A stretch of DNA of 64,000 bases from an uncultured Bacteroidota bacterium (GTDB taxonomy: Bacteria; Bacteroidota; Bacteroidia; Flavobacteriales; Flavobacteriaceae): positions 1 to 64,000 of the forward strand of contig CACCIQ010000002.1 in assembly GCA_902546095.1 (NCBI GenBank), given 5' to 3'. The notes beneath the pieces are model-generated. The model was not told the origin of the DNA, did no database searches, and saw only the letters and a program-made list of their open reading frames with translations. Shown piece by piece: positions 62,711 through 64,000 of the stretch. Each line of letters starts with the position of its first letter. Position 1 is the stretch's first letter. The position numbers and the translations under genes are program-made.

Positions 62711-64000
62711 ATGAAAACAAATATTCCTGAAAAATTTCAACTTAAACTACCTATTCATCACAATACATTCTTAATTGATGGAAAAATTGGTAATTGGAAT
62801 GGAGAATTTACTGAGGTAATCAGTACACTTTTTTCTAACTCTGAAAATGATAAATATACAATCTTAGGTGATTCTCCAAAGATGGACGAAAAACATGCAT
62901 TATTAGCTCTTAACGCTGCTGATAAAGCATATGCTAATGGAACAGGGGAGTGGCCAACAATGAAAGTATATGAGAGAATTAATTGTATGCAAAAATTTGT
63001 TGATTTAATGATTTTACAGAGAGATAAGGTTGTAAAATTATTGATGTGGGAAATTGGGAAAAACCTTAAAGATTCTGAAAAGGAATTTGATAGAACAGTT
63101 GAATATATACTTGAAACTATCAAAGAGTATAAAAAAATAGACAGAGACGGTGCTAACTTTCAAAATAATTCAGGTGTTAGAGCTCTGATTAGAAGAGGCC
63201 CTCTCGGGGTTGTATTATGTCTTGGACCATATAATTATCCATTAAACGAAACTTTTGCATTACTTATTCCTGCAATAATAATGGGAAATACAGCTATTTT
63301 TAAACCTGCTAAACACGGAGTATTATTAATTGCTCCTTTATTAGAAGCCTTTCAAAAATCATTTCCACCAGGTGTGGTTAATATCATTTTCGGAAGGGGA
63401 AGAGAAATTGCATCACCAATTATGAAGTCAGGAAAAATAAATGTTTTAGCTCTAATAGGACATAGCTCATCAGCAATTTCATTACAAGATCTTCATCCAC
63501 AAAAAAATAGATTAAGACTAGTATTAGGATTAGAAGCAAAAAATCCTGCTATTATATTAGACGATGCTGATCTTGAGCTTTCTGTTGAGGAATGTATTTC
63601 AGGATCTCTTTCTTATAATGGGCAAAGATGCACAGCCATTAAAATCATTTATGTTCATGAAAACATAAAAGATAAGTTTTTAAAGAAGTTTTGTGAAAAA
63701 GTTGATTCATTAAAATTAGGTTTACCTTGGGATAATACACTATTAACTCCTCTTCCTGAACCTAATAAGCCAAAATATATTAGTGATTTAATTGATGATG
63801 CAACACAAAAAGGTGCCAAAATAATTAATAAAAATGGAGGAAAGAAATTTAAGAATTTTGTATTTCCTGCTGTTTTATATCCAGTGAATGATAAAATGAA
63901 TGTTTATAAAGATGAACAGTTTGGACCTGTTATCCCTGTAATTTCATTTAAAGACATTAAAACACCAATAAATTATATGGCAAAATCTAATTATGGACAA
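62711..64000 (+). CDS. GapN-like aldehyde dehydrogenase, truncated by the window end
   Basis: An uninterrupted frame of 430 codons begins at ATG 62711 and runs off the window, so the C-terminus is missing. It belongs to the ALDH superfamily and most resembles non-phosphorylating NADP-dependent glyceraldehyde-3-phosphate dehydrogenase. Motifs are [32 protein letters not shown] and [12 protein letters not shown], where Cys307 is the catalytic residue. The usual ELGGK motif is replaced by GLEAK at 273-277, shifting the general-base Glu. It follows ilvC by 1 bp and may be co-transcribed with the ilv operon. GapN would supply NADPH for IlvC, but this link is an inference. Confidence 0.85.
   Translation, partial: MKTNIPEKFQLKLPIHHNTFLIDGKIGNWNGEFTEVISTLFSNSENDKYTILGDSPKMDEKHALLALNAADKAYANGTGEWPTMKVYERINCMQKFVDLMILQRDKVVKLLMWEIGKNLKDSEKEFDRTVEYILETIKEYKKIDRDGANFQNNSGVRALIRRGPLGVVLCLGPYNYPLNETFALLIPAIIMGNTAIFKPAKHGVLLIAPLLEAFQKSFPPGVVNIIFGRGREIASPIMKSGKINVLALIGHSSSAISLQDLHPQKNRLRLVLGLEAKNPAIILDDADLELSVEECISGSLSYNGQRCTAIKIIYVHENIKDKFLKKFCEKVDSLKLGLPWDNTLLTPLPEPNKPKYISDLIDDATQKGAKIINKNGGKKFKNFVFPAVLYPVNDKMNVYKDEQFGPVIPVISFKDIKTPINYMAKSNYGQ

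Overview
The window is a very AT-rich (roughly 70% A+T by eye), densely packed stretch of chromosome from a Gram-negative member of the Bacteroidota, most likely a marine flavobacterium. The evidence is a set of lineage-typical proteins (DUF3822 next to rsmD, a RibB with a decayed RibA half, a free-standing SusC-type plug, a cyclophilin-FKBP fusion lipoprotein). KdsB and an LptF/G permease show an LPS outer membrane. The promoter motif TAnnTTTG recurs directly upstream of start codons, and Shine-Dalgarno sequences are largely absent. No gap between genes exceeds about 200 bp. I see no rRNA, IS element, prophage or CRISPR array.

Layout. 1-10 kb: housekeeping (PPIase, NrnA, MutL, two rhomboids, RsmD, DUF3822, a pilin-like protein, KdsB, an acyltransferase, YebC, GcvT). 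11-22 kb: an orphan TonB plug with an M1 peptidase, ClpC followed by a 50-residue protein, GyrA with a TPR protein, a C40 peptidase and persulfide/rhodanese proteins. 22-37 kb: a sugar-catabolic island. A minus-strand unit (sulfatase, GH2, TIGR02206 membrane protein, methyltransferase) diverges from a plus-strand operon: two paralogous beta-helix lipoproteins, an enolase-superfamily cycloisomerase/dehydratase, aldehyde dehydrogenase, RhaT-like symporter, PfkB-type KDG kinase and KDPG aldolase. 37-41 kb: amidinohydrolase/RocD pair, one-domain asparaginase, tRNA-Ser(UGA) with terminator, and TauE. 41-48 kb: a tightly overlapping minus operon (nhaC, ftsK, lolA, lptF/G, ribB). 48-57 kb: Lpd, M20 peptidase, PabB, TilS, DsbD, nitroreductase, ALDH. 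57-64 kb: ilvDBNC, then a GapN-like dehydrogenase cut by the window end.

The most interesting region is the island at 22-37 kb. Its four intracellular enzymes are one each of the families used to break down 3,6-anhydro-D-galactose (dehydrogenase, cycloisomerase, kinase, aldolase), next to a sulfatase and a GH2. That fits a sulfated red-algal galactan, but no SusC/SusD pair and no known anhydrogalactosidase family is recognisable. The two beta-helix lipoproteins are therefore candidates for the missing outer-membrane hydrolase or lyase. Other points are a terminator-like hairpin and Ile-bearing leader ORF before ilvD, a MutL that lacks most of its endonuclease motif, and a repeated very-short-leader promoter architecture.

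Start sites were moved to a downstream ATG for GcvT, the sulfatase, the enolase-superfamily protein, the asparaginase-like protein and Lpd. One 50-aa gene and the truncated last gene were found by direct reading.
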